A DNA stretch of 64,000 nucleotides, from contig QUOL01000003.1 of the NCBI GenBank assembly GCA_009761415.1, positions 2,418,001-2,482,000 on the forward strand, written 5' to 3'. Below, one piece after another: positions 1 to 11,986 of the stretch. A program made the translations under genes and the position numbers. The stretch is from Sarcomyxa edulis (lineage: Eukaryota > Basidiomycota > Agaricomycetes > Agaricales > Mycenaceae). The notes beneath the pieces were generated by a model, which was given only the letters and a program-made list of their open reading frames with translations, was not told the DNA's origin and did no database searches. Position 1 is the stretch's first letter. Each line of letters starts with the position of its first letter.

Positions 1-2957
1 CGGGTCGCCATCCTTGAGTGGACGGAGGAGAAGTCGTTTAAAGAAGTCTTCATTATCGAGAGGACGACATATTTGTAGGAATGTCAAGATAGAACCCAAA
101 TCCTATATTTTCTAGGTCAGCCATTCGATGCAAAGTGAAGTACACAATTCGCGTTACCCTGGGGGAATTAATCTTGAATCGGACAAAAATTGTAAGCTGT
201 AGACCGAAATATGTGTAATGCCACTGACAATTGGGGTACCCGATAACACCCAACGCCTTTGAGCGTTAAGCCCGCACACAGCTCTAGCCATCTTCGTCCT
301 TGGATTACGGATATTGTGACCCTCGTCAAGGATTATCCTCTAAGCAAGGAAACAGATCACGAGACAATTCCAACAACGAAGCAACGCAAATAGTAGTTAC
401 CTTCCATTGAACTTCAAATAAGGTCCCTCGTAATTTCTTTTTCTTCTTAGCTGGTTCTTCGCCTTTAGCAGCTTCGGAATCAGCATGTTCACCGGCGACT
501 GTTTGGTAAGTAGTTATCACAACGTCATAGCTTGTTAGTTCAGCAGCGGTCATGGAACGTTTGGTTCCGTAATAGACGCAAGAAGATAATGCCCCGCGAG
601 TGCAGTGCTCTTCGATCTGCTTCTCCCAGTTCGATAGAACAGACAGTGGGGCCACTGAATAAGAACGTTGAGAGAAACACAGTTAAGTAGAGGATGAGGG
701 AGCCGACGCACCAATCAAAGTACTCTTTGAGTAATCGGAAGGCACGTCCTTTTTCGTCGCAAGGATTAAGCTGATCATGAGCAGCGTTTTCCCCTACAAA
801 CGAGAGAAGATTAGTCTCATACTGTCGTCGAACGACGCTGAATAGAGGCACCAATCCCTGTGAATAATCATGTCAAAACTGTACAAAAACCTCGACGTAT
901 ATATATACCATTGAATCTGCACATAGTGCACCTCGCCCAAGTAGCGGAGCAGCGGTTTGAGGAGTTCTGGTCGCAACTAACGAAAAAAATATGAGATGGA
1001 ACTTGTTGGAGCTGACACACGCCGTTCTCACGATTATAGTAATAATTCTTTGTAGAATATATCAGGAGTCTGACCAGACAGAGCAAGATGGGACTCAACA
1101 TACTTTCGTTCCATCCTTTTTGAGTTGCCAAAATTGCACTGGCCTATCGGTTTCTTTCTTCGGCAAGACAGGGTATTCATGTTCAACACACCATTGCAAG
1201 CCTTGGCTCTACATATAGTAATATATGAGCGACAAAATTTGTATGCTGAACTTAGGAAAACCGACCTGATGTTTTAGTAGATCGACCACTAGATCGCCAT
1301 TCTTGATGCCCGGTGGATTTGGGTGAAGAGGTAATTTCAAGATGTCGTCTGTTTCTAGAAGTGAATCCAGAAGCGTGCTCCGCCTCCCTTCATCGTCGAC
1401 CTTTTCGAGAGTAAGCAACATCTGCTTCAGCTCGGCTGCTTTTTGGAGAGCTTCGTATTGTTTTCGGGCAGCTTCGGCTTGAGCAGTGGTCTGGCCGGGA
1501 GGGGCACGTCGTTGCGTAGATGGCCCAGATACTGCTTGTGAAGACGGTGCTGGCATCGAAGGTCCGGGTCTGGCACTCTTCGCTGAAGCAGCTGAAGCGG
1601 GAGGACCCCGACGAGTAAAGCCAGCTTGACGGGGAGTTGCCCAGATCAACCGTGGTTCAAGTTGGTCACGCTTGTCAGAAGCTCCGTATATCTTGAGTGA
1701 CCTAAACGCGACATGACTCAACCCACCTTGATTCACAAATGGTTGGACTCACATAGGAAGTGCGTATCCTGCAGCCCTACGAGACATACCAACTAGAGAT
1801 ATGTCTCATTAGTATGCCGAATATGTGAAGACTACGATGAACGTACCATTTCCTTCGAGAATGACACCCTCGACACTGACCAGTCTGGCGTCGAGAAGAG
1901 GTGCGAGTTTACTAGCAATGTTCCTGGGGACATGGCCAACTTGAACGTTCCCTATGTTTTTGACTTGTATGGCATTACTGTGGCGAGCAAACTGATGAGC
2001 TAATGCGTCTGTAGAAATGAAACAGGGTTGGGTTTACTGATCATATGGGTTGTGGGGCTCTCGGACCAGATTGACCTGCTCGCCCGTGCCAACCAAACCT
2101 GCAATGAATCCAATGAGAATATGGAACCATGAATATGAGGGTAGATTACCCACCTTGATAATATTGTATTCCGACCACATTTGCCGACAGGGTACAATAG
2201 AGCTCATCGACAGGTTCTTCAGGGGGTGCAATGTCATCAACAATACTTTCCTCCGACAGGCGACCCTGGGACGGGAGTGGGCGTGATGAGACGGAACGAG
2301 ACGACGAAGGTTGGGACAACGCCTGAGCGGCTTCGAACGCAGCTTTGCGCTTCTTTTGACTGGGTGCAGAATCTTGAGTTGTAGCGCTTGATTGACTAGG
2401 CATAATATTCGGTTTGGGTTTGGCAGTCGCTGGAACATCTGAAGGATCAACACGACGAATGGACACAGCTTTCTTGACCTTCTCTTGATCCTCTGATCTA
2501 TGACGCGGTAATAAATAGTGAAGCTCGGATGGGATAGAAACAGCGCGAACCTCAAATTTTGGAAGCCGGTCACAGCATGGAGAGGTATTAAAGCTAACTG
2601 TCCTAGTATATCAGGTGTAACGCAGCCCCTAACACGCGACGAAGTAAGAAATCGCGTCCACAAGTGCATGAACACAGTAAAAGACACATACCAATGGCGC
2701 CATTCAACAGTGTCTCCGTACTCTCCATGAGTCGTCCTTCCATATCTAAGACTTCCGATATCAAGTGGTGATCCCTGTTGTGATTGTTAGAATGCTTTCA
2801 GTGTGCACCAGTGCAGAAACAAATTTACCTGACAAGGAGCAGGTCCATGACATTTGGCCCTGGAACTCCTGCTGTACTATAGTATTTCGGATATTATCAT
2901 GAGCTGAAACCGATATTAATAGCTGAGATATACCTCTAGAGCATGTATATTCGACAT
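1..2957 (-). CDS. SNF2/Rad5-HLTF-like DNA helicase with PARP-type zinc finger and HIRAN domain (C-terminus off window)
   Basis: ATP-dependent DNA translocase expected to act in the nucleus on damaged DNA or stalled forks. Spliced model, 18 exons: 2934-2957, 2829-2876, 2692-2774, 2551-2628, 2154-2497, 2038-2098, 1847-1977, 1753-1792, 1266-1701, 1104-1208, 1032-1047, 909-976, 852-857, 712-793, 401-654, 229-339, 158-172, 1-102; 668 codons with consistent phases throughout. Residues about 8-75 form a PARP-type zinc finger (RAKC...C, then EWRHWGC, a CCHC set). About 180-265 is a HIRAN domain (GLVGTGEQVNLVREPHNPYD). Then come SNF2 motif I (SMGLGKT, about 478-483), motif Ia (APLSVLSNWEKQIEEH), motif II DEGH (about 597) and the WVLSGTPI block. 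The rest of the SNF2 domain, HELICc and any RING lie beyond the left edge. Three exons are only 6, 15 and 16 bases long. Family assignment is firm; the exact orthologue is not. Confidence 0.88.
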
Positions 2958-3118
2958 AGTGGCAGGTTGAGAATGTTGTGGCCACTGTCAAAAAGTTGAA
3001 GTTGAAGTTGCCAAGGATATTCGCGGACTTGAACGCGTCGCGTTTTTGCAACACCCAAAAACAACACGCTTTCTTTCCTACTTTCATCATCTCTCACAGC
3101 TGCAGCTAGCTAGTCAAG
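2958..3118. promoter_or_regulatory. Divergent promoter with MluI cell-cycle box
   Basis: This 161-base gap separates the start codons of the helicase (minus) and nse4 (plus). It carries ACGCGT at 3033-3038, continued by CGCG, which is the core of the MluI cell-cycle box bound by MBF-type factors in other fungi. A shared G1/S control of two repair genes is an inference from the motif and position only. Confidence 0.45.
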
Positions 3119-4432
3119 ATGCCAGACGTGAAAATGGGCTCTGCTCAAAAGGATGATCTGATATACGACCCAGACCAGAATCCAGAAGAAAAACGGAAAG
3201 TACGGCAGCAATATCGGTCATTAGCAAAAAATATGGAAGGTGCGTCGCGTTTATCCTATCTTGCAGCTCCGACCAAGTCGATTTCATCTCATAATGCAGA
3301 ACAACACGCAAATCCGAGCTCATATACTGCAGAACAACTCACAAAGCAGGTCGAGCACGCCGACGTACTGTTTGGCAAAGGTCCGTTACCCCTAGAAGTA
3401 GAAGTCACTATCGAGACTGACCATTGCTGCAGTCAAGGGCCCGCAGGAAGCTACCCTTGATTCCGCTTTTCTTCTCATGGCCTCGACGATGGGAGCCCAA
3501 AAGGCCCGTGCAATGAAGTCAGGGGCAGGCGCTTTTGATATAGACGAGTTTGTTTCCAAATTGATCACTTTCATGGGCGGCCGGAAACAACTGGAGGATC
3601 AGCTTCCAAATGAATCTGATATTGAGGAAGACGAAGATGGGGATTCGCCGTTGGACTGGGAAAGGATTGGAAGAAAAGCCCTTGCCAAGAGCCGGAGGGT
3701 TCCTGCAATGGATTTCATGTGAGCCACGCATTGCAAATCTTCAAGAGCTTCTTTTGACGCGTATATAAAGGCTTGGTCCTCTTTCTATTGAACAGAAGAA
3801 ACGTGCGGCCGTCAAACGCTCAAAATTAGAGAAGAACAAAGAGGACGAGAAGAAACCTCAAGAACTCAAAGAAGAGGATATCTCTCGGTCGCAGAACGAG
3901 ACAACCAAGAACGTTGCAATAGTCAGTCTTGAACTTCCGTCTCATGAGCTGCATACTAATACCTCATCGAAAGTTGGAAAAGCTTTTGAACGAAGAAGGC
4001 CCAATGAATCTATTCCGATTCGTCATCAATCCAAACGATTTCGCTCAATCTGTAGAAAATATCTTCTATCTTTCGTTCCTCATACGTGACGGCAAAGTTG
4101 CACTGGAAACGAACGTAGACGGGGAGCCCGAGATATGCAAGTCTTTCGCGTCATCCGCATATATCATCGCACTTACTAGCCACCTCTCTCAGATATTTGC
4201 GAACCACCCAACGATGAAGACTACGCCAAGGGTCTCAAGAAGCGTCAAATTGTTTTCGAGTTTGACATGGCGACTTGGAGGGTAATTCTTGTTCTCCCGC
4301 GATAATAACGTGCATCGGGCTGAACATGTGTCTGTTCCATAGCGTGCGATCGAAGTATTCAACATTACAGAGTCGACAATACCACAACGACCAAAATCGA
4401 AAACTAGATTAGGAGACAAGTGGTATGGTTAG
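3119..4432 (+). CDS. nse4: Non-structural maintenance of chromosomes element 4 (Smc5-6 kleisin)
   Basis: Kleisin subunit of the Smc5-6 complex, which bridges SMC heads and acts in recombination and fork repair. Exons 3119-3239, 3300-3380, 3433-3718, 3771-3921, 3974-4136, 4193-4281, 4343-4432 give 326 residues, the normal size. Family blocks seen: IYDPDQNPEEKRKVRQQYR near the N-terminus, QLTKQVEHADVLFGK, DSAFLLMASTMGAQKARAM, and the C-terminal winged-helix kleisin region with PMNLFRFVINPNDFAQSVEN and IVFEFDMATWR. The protein ends in a typical WYG tail. The first intron is 60 bases and frame-neutral, so an unspliced reading adds 20 residues; splicing restores a normal family sequence. The intron after 4136 begins with GC (gcaagt), a recognised minor class. 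Confidence 0.93.
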
Positions 4433-4694
4433 ATTGTACCTCTTCCTGGGAGTTCTTTTGGTTTTGGTTTTGGTGTTTTATGTATATTTATTGACTACGA
4501 GGCTCTCAACTAATCAGCGTAGTAGTCTTACTGCATACCTATGTATTCTACTTTATACTCCAGTGTTTCAATTAGAGAGGTCTTGGAATAGGTTGTCCTC
4601 TTCGAGAGTAAGGCATCGAAAACGATATCTTTTTTTTACACACAGCTACTCGTTACAAAGACATAATGATAATCCAGTATAATTTTTTCCTCGT

Positions 4695-6273
4695 TCAACA
4701 GGACGTACGCGGCTTGAAATTGAACTTGAGTCGGCCATTTGAATCGTATATTCCATATCCAGGTTCTTGATTGTCGCTATAGATGTGAGCGAACCAGCCA
4801 ATCCCCCCTCCGACGACCTTCTTGAGGTCGGTGCAGTGAGCATCCAGAAGGGTGTAGTAATCCTTGAGAGCCAATATCAGCTACTTGAACATCATGAGTT
4901 CATCAATGATGATAGAGCATACATACCGCCTCATTCTGGACATTGGCTACAGCTGCAGCACTGTTAGGCTGAACACTTGGAGAGGTTACAGAAGGCCACC
5001 CGTTCTGCTAGATTTCAGTACGACTTGGCCGATGGATTGCTATCAAATAAATACCTCGTCGAAGTACATCTTCTTGCCTTGACCGTGATCAATGAACCAA
5101 TCCAGATCAGTCAGAACCAGCGGCCAGGCGTTTTTAGCTGAATGGTCGGGTTATATCAGCGCGATTACTCAATTGGACCAAGAGCGTTTACCTGTAGACG
5201 CTTGTTGTGAGAAAAATGGGAGCATATGGATGTTGATAGAGTCCTGATACGATATAAAAACCTCGCTGAGAAATGCGGGGTACGTTGACTCTGGAAACCT
5301 ACCAGAGCATCTAAAACGTCCTGGGCTCCTCCACGTTCCTGTCCATCGTATCGTAGATGTCAATCAGCCGTCTCTGCGTGTACGACTATCGTCAAAGATT
5401 ACCTGGTATCCATATGCCAACTCACTGACAGTCACAGGGATATGAAGGCTCGCCAGATTTGCTTTTGCAGCCCATACTTGCTCGGCGAGTTGTCCGTGTG
5501 GTAATACATTATCAAACAAAGGCTCCGACCTGAAACAGATGGTCATCGTTAGTCCACATAAAGGGAACTCCAGAATTGATGATCTGACCCAAATTGCACA
5601 ACTCTCGTAACGAACTTTGCCCTAGGATTGGAATGAAGACTTGCGAATAGAGCATCACGACGACCAATCCAGAGATTGTCTCCGTTGAAGCCAAACTAAG
5701 ACCAGTTAAACCCGAGGAAGGAAGAAACTTGCTCGTGAACTCACCCAGATTAATGCATGCACGCCCAACCCATTCTCCCATGCGGCTTCGACAATATCGT
5801 CACTATAACAAAAGGTGTTTGCTCCGCACTACCGGTCATCGAACATAGAGATAGATGGGTACTCACTAGAATCCTTTGCGATCGCATGCACCGTAGAGGC
5901 GCACATAACGTGAGTTGAAGTGGTATCGGATGTCTCTGAATTCTTTCTTGAGTTGGTCGGGGCTCTGACCTGTGCTATGAGTGAGATATATACAACATCC
6001 GGAGACTAAAGAACACATACATGCAGTTACCTCATAGCTGAAACCTACGAAGGCATATTCAGTGTCAGGGTTGCACCACCATTGACCAAGTGCAAAGTCC
6101 GGCGGTGTCTTGGACGGCATTCTGAAACCTAGAGCAGGAAAACAGTTTGTGACATCAGGTCCAAGAGTACCGGACACTTCTGTTTGATCCTGTGAGAAGT
6201 TGGACGGTAGAGCAGAGGCGACCGTATAGCTCAACGCTGCAATTGCCAAGGAAGTTAAGACATGTTGTATCAT
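4695..6273 (-). CDS. Secreted glycoside hydrolase family 17 beta-glucanase-like protein
   Basis: Predicted extracellular or cell-wall beta-1,3-glucan hydrolase/transglycosylase. Ten exons: 6021-6273, 5867-5969, 5745-5802, 5589-5695, 5403-5529, 5303-5338, 5192-5243, 5055-5137, 4927-5004, 4695-4862; 354 residues. A hydrophobic signal peptide (about residues 1-21, ending near ASA) is followed by a TIM-barrel fold. Seen: SRYVRLYGACDRKGFY, VHALIWFGFN, VQFGSEPLFD (glutamate of GSEP fits the acid/base) and MYFDENGWPSV (glutamate of DENGWPS fits the nucleophile). The end YSDNQEPGYGIYDSNG...PRTSC is characteristic of the fungal subfamily. All key residues are intact. The assignment to GH17 rests on motif recall, not a search. 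Confidence 0.85.
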
Positions 6274-6893
6274 GATGGGTAGTCGAGGGGACGATAAGTA
6301 ACTCTCCTCCCGTATTTGATGCGCGATTTAAAGGGAAACTAGGTGTCATATAGAGGCAGCATCTGACGTTCATCCGTGTAGACATTCTCGTGAACGATTC
6401 GAGGAAGCCCTCGGGAGATGCGAACAGGACAGGGGCACACTCGAAGGAACGTAGATTTTCTGAGAAGAATGTTAAAGGGCGCAAAGCCGCTCAAATCCAC
6501 CAAAAGCCACAGAAAAACTCACCAAAGCACATGTAGCGGATAAGAATAAATGGCGACGTATATAGTTTATGGTGCACATGTGATCCTTCTATGGTTCTTG
6601 TCATCTGGGAGGGACGGCAAGCTGCATAAAGTGAGAGGTATGGTGCAGATGGTGCCAAGATGATTCTCCGAAAGATTGATAGATGCAGGAAATTTTACGA
6701 ACACGTAAACAGACGCACATAGTCGAACATCACTTGGAGAGGCTTTGCCTAGTGTTAGAGACAGGCTTGCATCGACAATTGCCAGCCTTGATAAGGGCAT
6801 TTGCGTCGACGGGCCTAGTATCAGTAAGAAAGATGTATTCCAATCCCGCGGCGAGGAAATTTTCGGTGGAAGACAGGAGACCCTAAAAGCCAT
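6274..6893. other. Intergenic, no gene seen
   Basis: Upstream region of the GH17 gene and downstream region of the DUF4045-gelsolin gene. Short open frames here (for example minus strand 6155-6484 and 6567-6893) show no recognisable family, and their splice context is poor. Confidence 0.5.
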
Positions 6894-9800
6894 TTATGAG
6901 ATACTACTTGGATCCAGACCTATAGGTAGCATTGCATGATCCTTTAAAGCGATCTTTCCCCACGATCTCTTCTGCAGCTAGATTTATATTTAGTACGATG
7001 CACTGGCCAGCAGATGACTGATATACAGACGTTTTCAAGGGCTTCGCTAGATGATAAGATGTTCATATGATCCGGAACTTCTCCCTCGTTCTATCAGGAA
7101 GCGTAAGTGCGAGCCTACCTGAACAGAGACCACTATATAAGTGCTCACCAATACGGCTTCGTCGAGGCCACGGAAATGCATCCGGAGATCAAGGGGTAGC
7201 CGTGTAGGAAGTATCAGCACGTGCACTGTAGGAGTATACGGCCTATCGGAAGCAACATGGGATGACAGATCCTTCGAAAGAGCCTGAGCAAATGATTCAG
7301 TGAGGAGAAATGAGAATTACCATTGCAACAGACATCGCCAGTCTAATATTTCTCCGCTTCCCTCGCGCGTCACGGCCAATGAGAACGAAGAGCTCCCATA
7401 TACAATCAATAAGGTATACATCTGACCGATGGGAGTCAGTTTTCCAGGTAGAATCGACAGGGAGGACCTAATATCGAGAGTAAATCTCAAGACTTGTCTG
7501 AATATATTATAGTACAACTCACTGGTTGCTCTGTACTATCAGCGTCGAATCTCCATATCCGCGGCTCCAATCCAGAGGAAGTATGTCTCCATTTCCAGTA
7601 GTCGGCTTTGGCGAATTCTTCTTCCCCGAGTATCATCCAGAACATCTCATCGTCATCATTTTCACCTTCCGTGAGTTCGATGACGTCCGCTCCCTTTGCC
7701 GCAAGTTTTTGAGCATATTGGATGGCTGCCCTTCGTTCTCCGACTAGTGAACCGCAACCATGCCAAACGTATATCGTCTCTAAAATAGATAGGCAATAGC
7801 TATATCCAGAGCAAAGATATTTAATATCCTGATCGTGTCTTTATTTCAGCTGCTAGTCGACATGATCAAATCTGTAGACTCACAAGGTCATATTCGTCGA
7901 TGAATGTCACCCCATTGATTGACCGAACAAGGTGCATTGCGGTATTTTCTGATGTCCAATGCGCCCGAGTACCCTAGAAGACCAGATATCAGACGGAGTC
8001 AACCTGACTTTGACAAGCGTGCGTACCTGCCTGATAATCAACTGCCCACCAAGGAGTTGCACAAGCTCAAGTGGCTCTAAGTACTGGCATACCGTTGTCT
8101 AAAACAGACTGAATACGATGTATCACTGCAGAATATTGGAGTTTCGAATCCTACCAAAGTGGAGCCATAGCGTTTTGCAAGTTCTTGCAGTTTCCGTTGT
8201 TCTCTCTCGCCTATTTGACACTGCCTTCCTCGCCAGTTCCATACCGAGGTAGAGACGAGACCGCTCGATTTAGATTTTGAGCGATGGATGATAGCCAGTA
8301 GTTCAGTATCGTAGAATATATTAGTGTCTCGGGAGATCGCGGATGCAGTATTTCCAGTGATAGCCATGACGTCCACGGATATGGTCTGGATATTGAGATC
8401 CGGAGATATAGGTCTTGTCTGGCTGTTCACAAGAGAGCGAACGTCGACTGAAGGGAGCGGCTCGTCTACATGATCTGCGTATTTCAATCTAAGCATACCC
8501 CGAAAAAGTCAGTAGTACAATGAACTAGCTAACCAAAATGAACAAGGTCTGTGTTGGTCGATGGTTCAGATCTCGATACTGAGGATATATCGACAGGTGA
8601 GGCGTCCTCCAAGCTCTTGTTCAGAGTCTGGGCGTCGAGCCCATCGAGATGAGCCTGCCCAGCATGGCGAGACAAGGTTCCAGCAGGGCTGGGTACCGGC
8701 GTGATCTCCTCCTTGAGGGGAGGCAACATAATCGCCGAATATTTTTCGAAGCTTGACTTGCGTTTCTCAGCTTGCGCATGAGGTGGTATAATATTCCTTG
8801 GTCTAGCTGTAGATTTGGTAGACTCCGCGTCAGAGGAAGGAGGGTTTATCTGCTCAAAGGGATTCATCCGTAGGGTAGTTGAAGGGCTGATAACTGTTTC
8901 GGGTACATGCGTGGAAGAATCATTCAAGGCTTGAGCGACATCCATGACAGTCGCTCGATTCCCTGTGCTTGGTATACGTGCGTGTCGAGTGATTGGAGAG
9001 GGGGCAGGCTCTTCATCCCGAATGTGATTTCTGGACGTCGTAATGGAGACCTCTGGCAGGGCTTGAGATCGGGCCTTCGCAAATGAGGGTTTTATTGTCG
9101 CCTGGTCGTCTTCATCGTACGAAGGGGTACTGTCAAACGTAGATGGTCGTCTAATCGTCTTATTCGTGTCGGGGCTTGGAGCCGGAGAACTCGATTCTGT
9201 TTGCACAGCGGATGTTAAACCAGGCAAAGCTCGTCGACCGATCAGACCAGTTGGTTTAGCCTCGGATGGAGGTGCAATAGGTTTGTTAGATGGAATGGAT
9301 TTGACACCAATGATAGGCTGTTCGGCCCATCTATCCGCCAGGCGACCGACTTTCGTTGCCACCACCGAGGTACTGGGAGAGGGATCCACAGCAGGCCCAG
9401 TATGCGACGATGGCTCCTCGACTTGATCAGGCAAGGGATGATTTGCCACAGGGACCGCAGAGGTAGGAGTAATCTGCATAGAACTAGTCACAGATATCGG
9501 AACTGGATCTGCCGACTGCTCAAGCTTTGTTGTGGCAGGTGTCGGACGTCTTGCTTTCTTTGGTTTCCTAGCCCTATCTTTCGTCGGCTGTTGCCAAAAA
9601 ATAAATGTGAAAGAAACAAGCCGAATAAAGGGCAGCGACGAAAGGAAAAAGTATGAATTAGGAAGTTTCAGAACCCGGATGAGAATCATGAATTCAGAAA
9701 AAGGGGAATTACAAAGAAGTCACGAAAAGAGAGGAAGAAGCGTATTCCGTCAATCAAAAGTTTCCATCACTGTTCAGTTTTGCCAAAAAGAACGCACATG

Positions 9801-11651
9801 GATCAAAGGCTTCCCAACGGGCGGTGGCATCGTGGAGGATGTCAGGGCTGTCTTCTCACGGTGATATCCCGGTCGGACACCTAACTCGTCAACCTCTGGA
9901 CGAGGAGTGGCTGCTGGTATATGATGCGTCGGAGGAGCGTCCCCAGTCTTGGTAGGCTTGATTAGTACCATGGTAGTAGCGGACCCTAAGCCACTGTCCG
10001 GGGGTGGACTCTGCGGTACCTCTTTCGCGTGTCTGATAGGTAGTGGTATAGATCTAGCTTGGGTCATAGAGGGAAGGGATGGAGCCGGTCTCAAGGTTTT
10101 GCTCGTGGTATCTACAGCTCTTGAGGCTTCGGAGGTTGAGTGCGTCGGGTTAACAGTATGTGACTTGCGCATCGGTATGGATTTGGGGGTAGGTGATTCT
10201 GGAGGTGACGTAGCGCTAGTCGAGGCAGCCGGCCACCGATCTAAGACAGACGATCTTCGAGCATTTGGATTTTTAGATCGGTCGGACGACGGAGGAGCAG
10301 ACCCGCTCGTAACAGTGGAAGGGCTTTCCAGCTGTGTGCTGACTTTGACCATGTTCTGGACGAACCCACGACCTTGCAACCTGCTGATACTGGGCGAAGG
10401 ATCTTTCTGAGCTGGAGGACGTAGAAATGCCGGAGAAGGATTTTGAGAGGCAGGGACTTGTGGAGACAAGGAGGAAGGCCGCGGTACTGGCTGAATTGGG
10501 CGCGCCAAGGACGGTGTTGTGATCGCACTTTTGACTGCAGGTGGAGGAGATGTCGGGGTCACAGGCAGGGACTGACGTTCACGAGGAGTGAAAGGACGAG
10601 ACGCCGGGGGAGGAGATGATGGGGGAGTTTTTAGGCCGATGGTGGAAGTGATCAGTTCCCGTGTAGGTGTCTTTGGGCGAGTCTGAGCGGTGTAGGATTG
10701 CGATATAGGCCTGTAGGAGAGTTCAGCAGGAGGTGATGATATCGTTGGCTGCACGTGTGCCGTCATCGGTGTACTGATGGTGTGTTGTCGACTTCCTGTC
10801 CAATGAGATGAAACGGAGTGTTCTTCCACTTTGTCGCTATGTCTCCCGGTAAGAGCGGGCATACCGAGGGTTTCGCTTCTTTCAAGTTCTGCGCGACGAA
10901 CAGAAGACTCAGTAGATTTGTCCACTACTCTGGGGCTCGACGTTTGTGACCTTCCAACAATAGTCATGCCAGGCATTACGACACCCCCTCTTCCGAACAC
11001 GGGATGAGGAGCATTTACGCGATCCCTCTGCTGGAACTGAGTTGGATCATGTGAGTCGGGCTGCGGAGCAGGCCTGTTGAGTCGAGGTCCAGTTGCGTGA
11101 CCACCCATGAATGCAGCTAAGGATATTGATTCCGGTTTCTTCGAGGCAACAGGAGGCCTCGAGGCTGTTATATGTGTACGAGTCTCGTGGGAAGGGACAT
11201 CACCCATGAGCTTATGCAAAGCTTCAGCTTGACTCCTCTGCCGTTCAACGATGGGTTTGAGATCGTCTGCCGTCGTGACATCGTCATCTTTCTTGAGAGC
11301 GATTGAGTATTCCGGACTATTTGCTATACGGTTACGACGCAGACCGAGAACATGAGTCTCATGGCATGTCAGAAGTCGTCAAACACTTACCCAAGTCCAC
11401 ACTGTTTACTCGACTACCGCGACTTCTTCTCATCCGTGCAAGTCGCGAAGCAGCAATCTCGTCTTCAAGTCTCTTCTGCTCTGCCAAATCATCAGCGTCT
11501 ACCTGGCGCTATAGGCAGAGTAAGAATCAAAATATGTAGCAATAGCTGGTGAACACACCTGCATCGCCTTGATTTTGCTCGTCCATTCCGCCAGGCCAGC
11601 CTCCGGTTTTGGTATATCAAATCCTCTGGGAGATGTCGGAGGTTGATCCAT
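6894..11651 (-). CDS. DUF4045 protein with C-terminal gelsolin-like repeats
   Basis: Large cytoplasmic protein of a family that couples a long disordered DUF4045 region to gelsolin/villin repeats, so an actin-related role is likely. Twelve exons: 11559-11651, 11391-11502, 9798-11323, 8534-9587, 8155-8474, 8027-8098, 7884-7973, 7523-7828, 7321-7467, 7149-7283, 7031-7090, 6894-6977; 1332 residues. It starts MDQPPTSPRGFDIPKP and has the conserved AEWTSKIKAMQVDADD and RQRSQAEALHKLM blocks. Residues of roughly 120-850 are Ser/Pro-rich and low-complexity. The C-terminal 400 residues hold gelsolin signatures: FYDTELLAIIHRSKSKSSGL, TAMHLVRSINGVTFIDEYD, YVWHGCGSLVGERRAA, EMFWMILGEEEFAKADYW. The intron 9588-9797 is 210 bases, much longer than its neighbours. 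ATG 11651 was chosen because it opens the conserved frame. Confidence 0.85.
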
Positions 11652-11986
11652 TTGAGAGGCCCTGGAAACGATTCCACGAGTGGGCGATAAGTATTAGACT
11701 AAGTACTAAGTTGAGTGCAAGCGACCAGGTTGCCTCGGGGCGCGTGGCAAGATTTGGTGGCGGTGCTGCCCGCTTGCCATCGAAGCTGATCTCAAACAAG
11801 GGCTCGGGAGTCTCGGACTTTGGATTATTTTTTCGCGAGTTGCTCGTCTCGTACTCAAACTTCAAAGGCAACTTGTCCATTTCTCCGTCGTTCCTAGTGA
11901 AGCTTGAAATGATATCTCGGATACTATCCACGTCACAGTGTACTCCTGAGGTATTTTCAAGCAAAAGCTCGAGTACATCTAGGTCT

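Noticed and set aside
852..857. Reading motif I region through as one exon (FDDSMRLIF)
   Set aside because: That frame mimics DDMGLG by chance and does not connect in phase to GKT; the micro-exon model does.
4425..4682. 85-codon frame starting with a hydrophobic leader
   Set aside because: Lies in the T-rich 3' flank of nse4; leucine/valine run comes from repeated gttttg, not a signal peptide.
9949..10410. 153-codon plus-strand frame
   Set aside because: Lies opposite the DUF4045 coding exon, whose frame runs 1.5 kb with a recognisable family.
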